DNA of 64,000 bases from Epiperipatus broadwayi (taxonomy: Eukaryota; Onychophora; Udeonychophora; Euonychophora; Peripatidae), in assembly GCA_028023455.1 (NCBI GenBank), contig JAQFVV010012673.1, positions 726,567 to 790,566 on the forward strand. The letters are read 5' to 3'. This document shows positions 21,065 to 31,485 of the stretch, piece by piece (within the stretch, counting starts at the first letter, position 1; each line of letters opens with the position of its first letter). The notes beneath the pieces were generated by a model that saw nothing but the letters and a program-made list of their open reading frames with translations, ran no database searches and was not told the DNA's origin. The position numbers and the translations under genes were made by a program.

Positions 21065-21485
21065 TCATATATATTTCAGCTTCCAATTATCTAACATTGA
21101 TAACTTTCTTACTATATACACCTGGGTCTTGTTTTATGTGGTAGATAGGTTCCTCAGAAAATGTGAACAAAAGAAATCATGCAAAAATAGACTTACCTTG
21201 AAAAATGGGGGATAGATACTATAATTTTCCAAAAATAGCATAAAAGCAAAGCAACAATGTAAAATTACTTTAAAATTCACATAAAAAAAAATAAGGAAAT
21301 AAAATATGACTAATAAAAAATTTCAAATTTAAAAAAAGTTGATAGAAGACAAATGTTTTTTTACTTTTTTTTATTAACTACAGTATTTAATTTTATTCAA
21401 AATAACATATTTTTATGCATAATTTATATTTTTTCATACATATATGGTATTTTAATCATTATCGATATTTGAGACATCAGATTCA

Positions 21486-21676
21486 TCATGTGATGCTGTG
21501 ATGTATTGTAGATTCTCCTTAAACAAAGTCAAGAATCTGTCAGCAATTATGCCCAGAGAAACCTGTTAGCTACTTTATTTTACATTCCCCAGTCTAAGTT
21601 TTCCCATATTCTGCTCCATCCTATTTCCACAACATAATCTTTGTTAACTCTATAGCCTTTATATCTAAATCCCAAT
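21486..21676 (-). mobile_element. SGNH-LINE 3' fragment (copy 3) nested in Tigger
   Basis: About 190 bases match 655-845, including GCCCAGAGAAACCTGTTAGC and CCACAACATAATCTTTG. It is a 5'-truncated insertion, so it postdates the Tigger copy. Confidence 0.88.
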
Positions 21677-21677
21677 A

Positions 21678-21785
21678 AATTATTCTTATAGTGGATTCAC
21701 CCAAACTAAAATGTTTTCCAATCGCTGTTGATTCTTCCCATTTCGCTAAGTGATCTAAAATTGAAATTTTTGTTTCCAAAGAAAT
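21678..21785 (-). pseudogene. CENP-B/Tigger N-terminal helix-turn-helix remnant
   Basis: The minus frame reads ISLETKISILDHLAKWEEST, then AIGKHFSLGESTIRII. This is the pattern 'sLeeKl.Il..l..g....iar.fglg.STv..I' at the start of CENP-B-like transposases of the Tigger group, which bind the element's ends. A stop precedes it and the frame runs into the LINE insertion after about 40 residues, so only the first helix-turn-helix remains. The next upstream residues (WRGKKHSRK) are basic, as is usual there. Confidence 0.75.
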
Positions 21786-22384
21786 TCACTTTCTTGAGTG
21801 TTTTTTCCCTCTCCATTAGAATAAACTAAAAGTTTAAAATAAAAATAAGAACTTAAACTTATAATAATAAAAAGACATCTACTCATGCTGTTGGGCAAAA
21901 TTTAATTAAAACTAACAAAAATTAAATTCTTATTTTTGTCTTTAATTTTTTACTTTTCAATTATATTTAAAAATCAAATTTCATTGTTTCACAATCACAT
22001 TGATTTCAGATCACATTGCATAATTTTTAAATTGTTAATTACAATTAGAAATCAGATTTTAATTTTTAGTTGTCAAATTTAATTGTGACCAATGCTGTTA
22101 CTCATCTTTTAAAAATAAACTTGTGGACACTAAATGATTAATTGATTACATACTCTTTTTTTTAAACAGCAAAAATAGAATGTGATTTAAAATGCAAAAA
22201 CAACAATATACATAGTATAGGCATCTACAATGTTTAAACAGATTTCCATTATAATCTTGTAAAATTTAATGTGTGTATATAAAAGGGGGAATTCCTGATT
22301 GTAAATGAATTCTGAACTTCTTTATTGCATAAAATCTATTACAGTACTATTATAAAGTGCTGAAAATATTGAAATTATTAGATG

Positions 22385-22495
22385 GAAGTTGAACTCCGAT
22401 AATGCGCTATTAATTTAAATATGATGTGTGAGTACACAAAATGTACAATATTTAAAGTAATAGCCATTATCGGAGCTCAACTTCTGATCTAATAA
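22385..22495. repeat. Inverted repeat within Tigger copy 1
   Basis: AGTTGAACTCCGATAATGC at 22388-22406 is complementary to CATTATCGGAGCTCAACTT at 22468-22486. A related pair is in copy 2 (48362-48475), where it reads GAAGTCGATTTCCGATAATG and TTAGAATTCGACTTTC. Confidence 0.75.
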
Positions 22496-22571
22496 TTTTT
22501 ATTGCATAAAAGAAAACCGCATACAAAGATATTAAGAAGAAACATGAATCGCATAACTTCAAAATTGCATT

Positions 22572-22699
22572 AAATAAATCTGCATAAAACGAGACCTGGG
22601 TGTATATATATATAATTTAAATGACCCCAAATCCAAAATAAATCTGCATAAAACGAGACCTGGGTGTATATATATATAATTTAAATGACCCCAAATCCA
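22572..22699. repeat. 64-bp tandem duplication of the Tigger end
   Basis: AAATAAATCTGCATAAAACG with the terminal GACCTGGGTGTATATATATA and the flank AATTTAAATGACCCC is repeated exactly, at 22572 and 22636. The duplication includes both transposon end and flanking DNA, so it arose after insertion. Confidence 0.92.
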
Positions 22700-25115
22700 A
22701 AATTCAACTAGACCAGCCAAAAATAATAATAAAGCATAACCAAAGGCTGATATATATTGTAATGAAAATAAACAAGTATCAAGTGGTGTAATTTTAATAA
22801 AAATATTTCAAAATCCAAAGTATTTTACCTACTTTTATCTCTTAGTTTTATTAAGTGAATATCTAAGTAAATAATAAGTGAATATGAAGTGAATATGGTC
22901 TATCAGGACAACACTATGTTATACAAAGTTATATTCTATACCTATTTCAAATGTACTGGGTTTGAACTTCTTTGGTATCTTATTTATAACAAAATGAAGG
23001 ATTTTTGGATTTTAGAACCACATCACATTTGCACTAACATGAAGGAAAACACAAAAACACCCTTGTGCTTTAATTGTGCATATAAAATTCATCGTACAAA
23101 AATTATCATGTAGATTTCAATATTATAAATGCATTTTAACATTTTCATAAGTTTTTCTAGCTCATATCAAACACTCATCCTTGAATGATGTGGATGATTG
23201 GAATGGTGGTTATTATCTTATAATGACTCACAAATGACAACGAAATACAGTGAAAACCATTATTTATCTATAGCCATTAACACATTTATCTATATTATTA
23301 ATTTAAAAACATGATGATGATGATGACAGTGGTACTTCCATCCACAGCTTTAAAACTAATGCGTACCATAAAATTTACCTTTTATAAATTTAGAATTATT
23401 TGCCTAATTTTATTATATTTTAACTTAATCCTTAATATTCAACAGTGATGATGAATGATCATAATTAATAAAGCAATGAATACTCTTAATAAAAATATAC
23501 ACCTCTTTTAATAAAACAAATAAACATTTATTACTGGACTACTAAAATATACATACTATGTAAACATATATATGAAAATTTATATGAATAACAATTATGA
23601 GTTGTTTATATAAATCATAATATTAATAATATTAAACTCTTTCCCCTTTTTCTTTAATGACAGTATCCAATGTTTATATTATAGTATAATATTATGTCAT
23701 AATATAATGTTTGTGCATCAATTTGGACTGAAAATTTATATCGAAATGAAAATATTTCATTAAAAAAACACTCTTTGCATGCACATACTTTGGTAACCTT
23801 ATATATTTAAACTTAACATATAAAGTAAAATGATTAATTAGAAAAAGGTTAGTTAGCTTCTATAGGAGTAAAAGCATTTACAGAAACAAGCTGTAAATTA
23901 CTTATCTCCCCCTCTAAGCTATTAAGATCACTAATCTTTACTTTAAAAAAAAATCCAACTCCTCCAAGGCTACTGTTCTATCACTTTCAACATTCATACA
24001 ACACAGCTCTACATGTGGCAAATATAATTATATTACTACATGTGTGTATGTGTGAATTCCCCTTATGAATAAAATATTATTATTAAACAAAAAAACCTTT
24101 GAACATACAAAATATTACATAATTTTGAATTGACCCACAATAATATCTTTCACAACATAAAATACATCAATAAGTGGATAGTATAATAATTTTAGAATAC
24201 ATAAAATGATTAATAAAGTTTATATCTATTATTACTGAAACTTTTTTTTTCTCGATTTTTTTTTTTGGTTTTAAAATCCAGAGATAAAAAAAGATAAAAA
24301 ATTTTGTTATTAAAAATTTTGTTAATAGTCCCTGATATAATAAAAAGGAAAATATATAATTAAAATTCATATTACCAGTCCTTTTATTTCTTGAGGCAGC
24401 ACTTTCCAAGAGTTCAAATTCAGCTTGTTGAATATTTATAAATTTTTCAGCAAACACATACACCAATCTGTAGCATGCATAGATTACCAATTTCAGTGGT
24501 TTACTGGAACAGTCTTTTTCTTTTTTTGGCTAGGGCCTGCAATTTTGTTACTGTGATGATGATGGTGAAGTCACTTGCTCCCATAGTAACCATTTGGCAC
24601 AGGAATTGTTTCTTTTTTTTGTTCATCATAATTATTTTAATAGATTCAGGATGTCTGTTATTTTATACTTTATCATTTTTGTTGGGGTTTAAACTCAGTC
24701 ACTGGCATAACTGAACTAGCATGGTTTAACACTTTTCAGTAGTTTATTTATGTTCATTTAGCTTTCAAATGCATGTAAGCAATCATTTCTTCTATTTAAA
24801 ACATAGGTGAGCAGTCAGTCTTTTCCAACTTATTTTTCCCAATCTGTCACAATATGTGTAGTACTTTTGGCTCAAACTTTCCAGATGCATTTGCTGATGG
24901 ATGGCTGGAGCAACCAGATGAAACATATATGTGTACTTACCCTGTCCCATGTTATATGCAACTTTCCAAACAAAATTATATATAAATATGACAGAGATGC
25001 AAAATGATCTCTTTCAACACTTTAACTTGTTCTCTCCACAGTTTTAATATTTAATAATAATATGTTTTTCTAAGTGATTTTTAGCCCTTTATATCACTGA
25101 GTCCAGATAGAAAAT
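22700..25115. other. AT-rich intergenic, no gene supported
   Basis: Several short frames (for example 22889-23113, 24475-24714 and 24807-25007) have no recognisable domain, no matching splice sites and AT-driven composition. GATGATGATGATG at 23310 and TGATGATGATGG at 24555 are simple repeats. Confidence 0.5.
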
Positions 25116-25300
25116 CTAATTTTTATTAGTTAACTCATCTAATTAAAATTGATCATCTGCTTCCAATTTACTGTTGATAAAAAAATCCAAACCAATTGAT
25201 AAAAACACCTGATTTTTATTAATTAACCAGTCTAATTTAAAACTGATTATCTGTTTCAAATTTACTGTTGGTAAAAAAAAATTAAATCCAGACTAATAAC
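25116..25300. repeat. 93-bp tandem duplication
   Basis: CTAATTTTTATTAGTTAAC at 25116 is matched by CTGATTTTTATTAATTAAC at 25209. Both continue through ACTGATTATCTG-type and AATTTACTGTTG blocks. The copies are about 80 per cent alike. Confidence 0.75.
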
Positions 25301-26570
25301 TTTCTTGACAATTAACTATTCTGGAAAGAAAGTTACTTTAATGGCCATCACATCTTTGGGTCAAATCTAACTTTATAAAATTTAATTACTTTTTTTTTCT
25401 GATTATCTCTGACTTTAAAGAGTTTCAGCTGGTGGCCAACTGAAATTTTAACTTTATGAGTTTAATTAGCATATAATATAATTCTTTACACAATATGGCT
25501 TTTCAAAAAAAATGACTTTAACAGCATTTTTTTCACTATAAATGCGCATTTAAATTTATAATTACAACTTTAAATTATTGTAATAGATTTCTCACTATAA
25601 AATCTTTCCATTGACTTGTTGTAAATCGAAAGATTTCATGAGTATTAATGTGTAATAAGAAATGTGGACTTAATTAGTAAAGTACTGAATAGCTTCACAC
25701 TCTCAGATCGAACCACTTCAGCTTCACCTATTTGAATAGAAAGTAGGTTGAAGTAAGGAAGGTTCCCCTCTTTTCTTCCAATGAGTAAGCTTGTGGTTTT
25801 AAGACCTGTAGAGGTCCCTACTATGGCATTTTATATGCATGTGCTTGAGGCTACAGCCTTAATGAATATTATATGTGTAACTGTAAACCCATTTATGTAA
25901 AATACAAGCACACACAGACATTCAGAAAATATGCCTATTAAAAATAATCCAAATAATTTTTTCTACCAAATATTAGAACTATTAGACTTAATTATTTTTA
26001 TAGAAAAATTAGAGAGCAGAATTTAGCAAGTATAGATCAATTTTGAGGAAAGTTAATATTCAAAATAGGAAAATGATTAACTAAATAGTTTGTATTCACA
26101 GACAACCGCTTACATGTGTTCTAATCCTAACTTTTAAAACAACTATGAAATAATTCAAGATATGTACTATTCTTTTTGGGTTTTATCAATACAAACAGAC
26201 AAAGAGCATAATATTTCCCCACTCTCTTTATGTCCTATGCTTTTGACACTTGATCCTGTAGGGTTTAAATTTGGGTGCCCTATAGCTTCTCTTTCTATAT
26301 AAGAAAATATGTTCTTTAGCTCTTTCAATTGCACATAATAAAACAATAAAAAGAGAGATACTACGTCTGGATCATATAATTATTATTTAAAAAAAGGACA
26401 TATGATAAATTGTGAGGAAAATGTAAAGGTAATAGAATATAGTAAAAATTAAAAAAAATAAAATACTATGACACTTTATATATATAAGAAAACATAGATA
26501 AATGTATTAATTAATATGCAAAGTGGTTTGATAAAATTGGGAGGGTAATGGTTGTTGTTTGATAACTGGA
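25301..26570. other. Intergenic, nothing recognised
   Basis: 25690-25860 is less AT-rich and non-repetitive (CACTTCAGCTTCACC, GACCTGTAGAGGTCCC) but has no useful frame. The rest is AT-rich. Confidence 0.4.
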
Positions 26571-26574
26571 AGGT

Positions 26575-26745
26575 GTAATATATAGGACGATATAGGAATG
26601 TATATATGTATTGACAGTTTAAGACAGGAATTGTTTGTTTAATGATATATAGTAATTATAAAGTAGAAAAAAAGAATAGAATGTATAATGGATATATATA
26701 TATAAAACAAAAACAAGTTATTCACGTAACTTGCTATCACTTGTT
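26575..26745 (+). repeat. Dispersed repeat E, partial copy
   Basis: GATATATAGTAATTATAAAG and GAATGTATAATGGATATATA match 28300-28360 of the larger copy. It ends just before the long palindrome. Confidence 0.55.
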
Positions 26746-26847
26746 ATTTATGTTCAACAGATGGCGTTTTACCAAAACCACCGAACAAGTGTAAAATTTG
26801 TTTACATAAATGAAAAAAGAGTCAGAATTAACTACCTCTTTCATTTG

Positions 26848-26904
26848 CTCACCCCCAGATCAGCTGATTTCAAGCTGGTTTGCTCTCATCAGTGAGGGAT
26901 AGAG
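26848..26904 (-). ncRNA. Type I hammerhead ribozyme candidate, family B left arm
   Basis: Minus strand 5' to 3': stem I CCCTCA (26898-26893), core CTGATGA (26892-26886), stem II GAGC (26885-26882) with loop AAACCA and GCTT (26875-26872), GAAA (26871-26868), stem III palindrome ATCAG/CTGAT (26868-26859), cleavage-site C (26858), stem I TGGGGG (26857-26852). Stem I pairs over six bases including one G-U, and CTC/GAG can extend it beyond a bulge. All conserved core positions are present. Stem III has no loop, so cleavage would need a dimer, as known for Penelope and retrozyme hammerheads. Confidence 0.72.
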
Positions 26905-27274
26905 TATAGAAACTAGATCTAAACACTGACTCTCAAGTGTTTATGCAAAACGTTTCTATCAGTTTGCAAGCATGAATTTTTCAGACCGGTAAAGTTTTCA
27001 AACTCAGCCTAGCAAGCCAGATATTTATATGGGTCTGATCTCAGTTCAGTATCATCACATAATCAAAGTCTCTGCAATATATATCATTGCAAGAAAACTT
27101 TAAAGGTACATTGATTATGTGGTGATACTGAACTGAGATCAGACCCATATAAATATCTGGCTTGCTAGGCTGAGTTTGAAGACTTTACCGGTCTGAAAAA
27201 TTCACGCTTGCAAACTGATAGAAACGTTTTGCATAAACACTTGAGAGTCAGTGTTTAGATCTAGTTTCTATACT

Positions 27275-27330
27275 CTATCCCTCACTGAGGAGAGCAAACC
27301 AGTTTGAAATCAGCTGATCTGGGGGTGAGC
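27275..27330 (+). ncRNA. Type I hammerhead ribozyme candidate, family B right arm
   Basis: CCCTCA (27279-27284), core CTGAGGA (27285-27291; position 7 may be any base), stem II GAGC (27292-27295) against GTTT (27302-27305, two G-U pairs), GAAA (27306-27309), ATCAGCTGAT (27309-27318), C (27319), TGGGGG (27320-27325). The core is intact, but stem II is weaker than in the left arm. Confidence 0.66.
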
Positions 27331-27429
27331 AAATGAAAGAGGTAGTTAATTCTGACTCTTTTTTCGTTTATATAAACAAATTTTACACTTGTTTGGTGGT
27401 TTTGGTAAAACGCCATCTGTTGAACATAT

Positions 27430-27897
27430 ATATATATATTAATAAAGTCAATGGATTGATAAAATTGTGAGGAAAGTTATTAATGTTAGAAAATCTAAAT
27501 AGAAATGAGAGATGAAGACATTATTTTTATAAAAATATTGATAATAATAGTAAAAAAAATATATAGATAAAAAGTTTTTTAAAAATAAAAAGTTTAAAGA
27601 GTAATAAAAAGTTAAAAAAATTGCTACCAGAGGGAGATATATTATAGAAGTATATGAAAAAGAGGCTAAAGAAAAATTTAAAAAAGAACCATTTATAAAT
27701 GTAAACAGAATTAAGAAAGTTATAAAAGATAATTAAAATGAAATTAAAAATAAGAATAATTACTAAAGATAGAAATAAGAATAGAATAAAAATTATTAAT
27801 AAAAGACTAGCTATAAATAAATAATAAAAATGATGAAAAAAAATTAGATTAATAGATATAAATAAAGAAATAGAAAAGAAAGGTGATAGAGACATAA

Positions 27898-27932
<35 letters not shown>

Positions 27933-28100
27933 TTTATAGTATAGAAGAAGAAATAAATAAATAAATAGAAATAAAGAAATAATAAGAAAATAATAATTAT
28001 GAAATAAACGATATAGAGTTAAAAATAAAATATGATTATGAATAATAATGTAAAATATGTATTTTGTATGTATATAAAATAATGGTTATATAATTATATG
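27430..28100. other. A-rich low-complexity stretch with (AAT)n
   Basis: The plus strand is almost pure A with scattered G and T. AATAATAAT runs at 27898-27931. The frames on the minus strand (Phe/Leu/Ile-rich, 27527-27895) are composition artefacts. Confidence 0.7.
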
Positions 28101-28116
28101 TTTAAATGTTGTAGCT

Positions 28117-28146
28117 CTGATGAAGACTACAGGACAGTCTAAACTG
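28117..28146 (+). other. M2 motif (hammerhead-like CTGATGAAG...AAAC hairpin)
   Basis: CTGATGA, one extra A, stem GACT (28125-28128) with AGTC (28136-28139), then TAAACTG. It matches the motif at 38509-38536 except that G of GAAAC is T. The extra base after position 9 sets it apart from canonical hammerheads. Confidence 0.4.
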
Positions 28147-28229
28147 TTAGAAAAAAAGGAGGAATCATATAAAAAATTGCACCTAAGCATATAAGAGAAG
28201 AGTTATAAAATTAATATATATATATGAAT

Positions 28230-28344
28230 ATATGAGTGTATATGAACATATATGTCTTGATAGTATAAGATGGAAATTAATTGCTAGTTTGATGATAGAT
28301 AGTAGTTATAAGGTAGAAAAAGATCAATAAGTGAATGTATAATG

Positions 28345-28381
<37 letters not shown>

Positions 28382-28396
28382 GAATAAATTTATATA

Positions 28397-28494
<98 letters not shown>

Positions 28495-28720
28495 ATTTGT
28501 ATTGTTTTATGAATTTATTTCTAATGATGACCACTAGAGAGTACATAAAGCTGTAGAATGTTTATTATCACATGATCAATTTTAAAAATAGCATCTTGTA
28601 AAGGTTTACTGTGTGAATGAAAATCAATTTGATATTACATTAAATTGAATACAAATAAATTGTCTATTATTTCAATTTATTTATAATTCAATTGATTAAG
28701 TGTTTATAATTTTTTAACAA
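28230..28720 (+). repeat. Dispersed repeat E, copy 2, with internal microsatellites
   Basis: Matches 17990-18345 in reverse complement: CATATATGTCTTGATAGTAT, GATGACCACTAGAGAG and GCTGTAGAATGTTTATT. It contains a TA run (28351-28378) and a TAA run (28399-28492) that copy 1 lacks or has only in short form. Confidence 0.72.
28399..28492. repeat. (TAA)n microsatellite
   Basis: About 31 TAA units inside repeat E. The apparent poly-Ile, poly-Tyr frames here are artefacts of it. Confidence 0.95.
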
Positions 28721-29059
28721 CATTATGGTCATATAATTTACTGAAAAATGACTATAAGAAATGAAATAAATTGATATATATATATATTTACTATTATTAA
28801 TTATACATAAATGTATCCAGATAACATTTCATTTTAAAATAAGTAAAGTTACACCAAATGCATAACAAACCAGATTAGCAGAATAAAATTACCGATAAAA
28901 CATAACTATTGGTTTTACTAATACAAGAAAACTTCTCAAGTGCAAAGAACTAAAACATATTAACAAATATATCTTAAATATTACCCACAATCTTCAATTA
29001 CATCCACATAATTTTAAAAAAACTCAAACAAGTCAATTACTTCAGAAGCTCAAATTGTT

Positions 29060-29340
29060 AATAATAATAAAAATATTCTTGTCTTTATTTTATTTCTCTC
29101 CAAGAAGATAACCTAATCCTCATCAAAATTAATAATGTGGCCTGTATCTTTTACATGGATATATAAAGCAGAACTAATATGTTTATTTCTAACATTACTT
29201 TTATGTACTTTTATTCTTTCATTTAAGCTCAAACCACTTTGACCTATATATAACTTCTCACAAAACAAGGTATAATATACATTACTCCATGAAAATCTTA
29301 TCAAAAATATTTTTGTATCATTTAGTTCTTTTAATATTAA
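29060..29340 (-). pseudogene. Penelope-like element GIY-YIG endonuclease remnant
   Basis: The frame 29304-29113 reads NVYYTLFCEKLYIGQSG, then LSLNERIKVHKSNVRNK, then ALYIHVKDTGHIINFDED. 'vVY.i.C......YVGqT.rsl..R...Hk..i.n.....s....H....gH..nf' is the C-terminal GIY-YIG nuclease of Penelope-like retroelements. The Tyr, Gly, Arg and His positions of the fold are visible (YIGQSG, NERIKVHK). The RT domain that should lie upstream (to the right) is absent. This is a 3' fragment, with stop codons soon after. Penelope elements are the classic metazoan carriers of hammerhead ribozymes. Confidence 0.78.
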
Positions 29341-29621
29341 GGGTATGCAAAAAGTAATTGGGAATTGTGGGTCATATTTATTATGTACTTATAGATGTCT
29401 GCTTGTAGCATGAAACTAATAGTTGTGTTTTAGAATTTATATTGTTTGGCTAGTCTGATTTAGTTTTGAATTTAAGGTAATTTTAATATTTATAAAATAA
29501 TACATATATGCATTTCATTTTACTAATTTATATATATATATATAATCTCCTTATTTCTATTCTATATTATTATAACAATTCATTAAAATATTAAAAAAAA
29601 TATTATTTGCAGAATGTTATG

Positions 29622-30784
29622 AAATTTGGGTTGTTTTCTCTTAGCATGTTGAAACCGCTAGAGGGTGTAATTTTTATATAAACAAACATAATTATAATGT
29701 TACTGGGCCATTGTTCTTTTTTTCAACTTTAAAGTGTTTTTTTTATTTACAATAAAATCATAAATAATGAAATTTATCTAAAAGAAATAAAAAAATACAT
29801 TGGATAAAACTTTTTTTTTTTTTTTCTAAAATGAAATTTGTAATTCTAACAAGAATAAAAACAAATCAAAACAATATCGTGACGACGCAAATCAAATTTT
29901 AACATGAAAAAGAAATCATTTCTCTTAAACAATATCGTTGTCCCGCAAATAAAATTGTTAATTTTAACAAGAATAAAAAGAAATAATTTCCCCCAAAACA
30001 ACACTGTGGCCACACAAATATAATTTGTAATTTTAACAAGAATAAAAAAAAAGAATTTATTCAAAACAACATCGTGGGCAAAAATAAAACTGGTATTTTT
30101 GATTTGTCTCGCGATTTATCTCATGCAAATGTGAATTTTAGTGTGATTTCATAAAAATCATGCTTACACCTCCCCTTTGAAGATTGATTAGTGTCACTCT
30201 TGTCTAGAGAAGCAGGGCCAAGTTTTCACAATTTTTATTACCTCATACTACATCATTGGATTTGGAAAATAATGACTTGGATATATGAATTTGAAGACTT
30301 TTGACAGTCTCAATTACAGACATCCTCACAAAATACCGTAGCAAAATTTAAAATGGGATTGTTTATATAAACTACGTAACACAAAGTTTACCTTAAGTGG
30401 CAACGGCCACTGCAGCAGATAATAAACATCCTACTTCTGCTGTAAATACATCTACCATTAAATGTTAATAATAGGATTATTCGTGTAAACTGTGGCAGAA
30501 TAATATGTCTTATTTCTGTGCTGTAGCATACAAATAGATACCGCTGTAACACAAAGTTCACCATAAACAACGGTGTCCTTCTGCAGCAGAATAAATGTCC
30601 TTTTTATGTGCTGTAGCATAGAAATAGGTGCTGCAGACAAGTAAATGGACTATTTGTATGCTTAACCATCGGAATAGAACATTATATAGCAGTGCGGCTA
30701 CTTAAACAGCATATTTCTGTGCATTTGCATAGAAATTATGCCCTCAAGTGGTTTCAACATGCTAAGAGAAAACAACTGAAATTT
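29622..30784. mobile_element. 1.16-kb non-autonomous element with about 45-bp terminal inverted repeats
   Basis: Left end GTTGTTTTCTCTTAGCATG and GTTGAAACCGCTAGAGGG; right end CCCTCAAGTGGTTTCAAC and CATGCTAAGAGAAAACAAC. The repeats extend to AAATTT on each side. Inside are four degenerate tandem units (29835-30095) and a region with several CTGTAGCATA and CAGCAG repeats (30370-30700). There is no transposase frame. The superfamily cannot be assigned. Confidence 0.85.
29835..30095. repeat. About 60-bp tandem repeats inside the TIR element
   Basis: TTAACAAGAATAAAAA and AAAACAA(C/T)A(T/C)CGTGG-type blocks alternate four times (for example at 29848, 29962, 30034 and partially 29900). Each is followed by a CGCAAATAAAA-like sequence. 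Confidence 0.75.
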
Positions 30785-31139
30785 GTTATTCTTTCACACT
30801 CTTACATATGTAAATAAAATATATTTTTGGATTTAAAATCATTTAACAACTTGGATTTGAAGTAAAAGAGGACTTTCTTTTACTTCAACAACAACAAAAA
30901 AAAAAACTCCAAAAAGAGCTGTTATAGATTAATGGAGAAAATATGCTTAGCTAAAGAGAACAACAATTAGTAGTAGTTGTGAGTTTTCTGGCAATATCAA
31001 AAGGCAAAAGTTATATCTGTTTACATAGATATAATCTCCTTATTTGTATTTTTTATTATAGTAACAATCCATGAAAATATTTAATTATATATATTCTGTG
31101 AATATATATTTGCAATTTTTCAGTTTGGGAATCATCCTT

Positions 31140-31485
31140 ATTTTCAAACATTATTAATCCACTGGAGGATGAAAGTCTCTTCAAATTGAATCCAGGTTCT
31201 CTAATTTCAAGCCTTTCTTCTCCACATCTCACTAGCATACTTTCTTATTTCATCTATTCATCTATATGTGGTTTCTTTCTAGCTTTTTTACAATATTGTG
31301 GGTTCCAATTTAAGATTTTAACTGTCTATCTATTATCATCTCTTCTAGAAATGTGTCCAGCCCAGCACCATTTTAGTTTTAATTTTTTCATTGATGTCAA
31401 TAATACTTGTTTGTTTTCTTATCCAGGTATTTCGTTTTTGATCCATTCTTGTTATTCCTACAATACATTTCACTCTTAATAGAAG
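31140..31485 (-). mobile_element. Old RTE 3' fragment
   Basis: TTATTAATCCACTGGAGGATG, then GTTTCTTTCTAGCTTTTTTAC, then AGAAATGTGTCCAGCCCAGC match 18365-18600 with about 75 per cent identity by eye. It is truncated within the tail domain and carries many stops. Confidence 0.8.

Larger units (their letters stand above)
18346..21066 (-). mobile_element. RTE-clade retrotransposon copy B, 5' truncated
   Basis: Starts at its 3' end with (CAT)n at 18349-18362 and CCATTATCAATCCACTGCAG. It extends to the middle of the endonuclease at 21064, where it stops. It is about 95 per cent like copy A by eye. The RT frame is open over 527 residues. Copy A has about 250 more bases of coding sequence and a 5' UTR that are missing here. 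Confidence 0.9.
21114..22635 (-). mobile_element. Tigger-like (pogo/Tc1-mariner) element copy 1
   Basis: The left end CACCTGGGTCTTGTTTTATG and the right end CATAAAACGAGACCTGGGTG are inverted repeats flanked by TATATA, consistent with TA target duplication. A CENP-B-type helix-turn-helix remnant lies at 21678-21785. The terminal blocks GATAGGTTCCTCAGAAAATG and AAATCTGCATAAAAC recur at 48291-49354 and 60708-61912 in the opposite orientation. The transposase catalytic domain is absent, so it cannot move itself. A LINE fragment is inserted at 21486-21676. Confidence 0.8.
26752..27425. repeat. Long fold-back element, family B (315-bp arms)
   Basis: Bases 26752-27066 and 27111-27425 are near-perfect reverse complements, with a 44-base spacer (27067-27110). 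The outer ends read GTTCAACAGATGGCG and CGCCATCTGTTGAAC. Only a few percent of positions differ between the arms. No transposase is present. Each arm carries one hammerhead motif. The spacer itself holds TGCAATATATATCATTGCA, a small hairpin. Confidence 0.95.

Noticed and set aside
24475-25007. Two plus-strand frames of 79 and 66 residues
   Set aside because: No domain, no splice support, composition as in the flanking AT-rich DNA.
26752-27425. Terminal inverted repeats of a DNA transposon with coding interior
   Set aside because: The arms meet with only 44 bases between them; there is no interior to code for a transposase.
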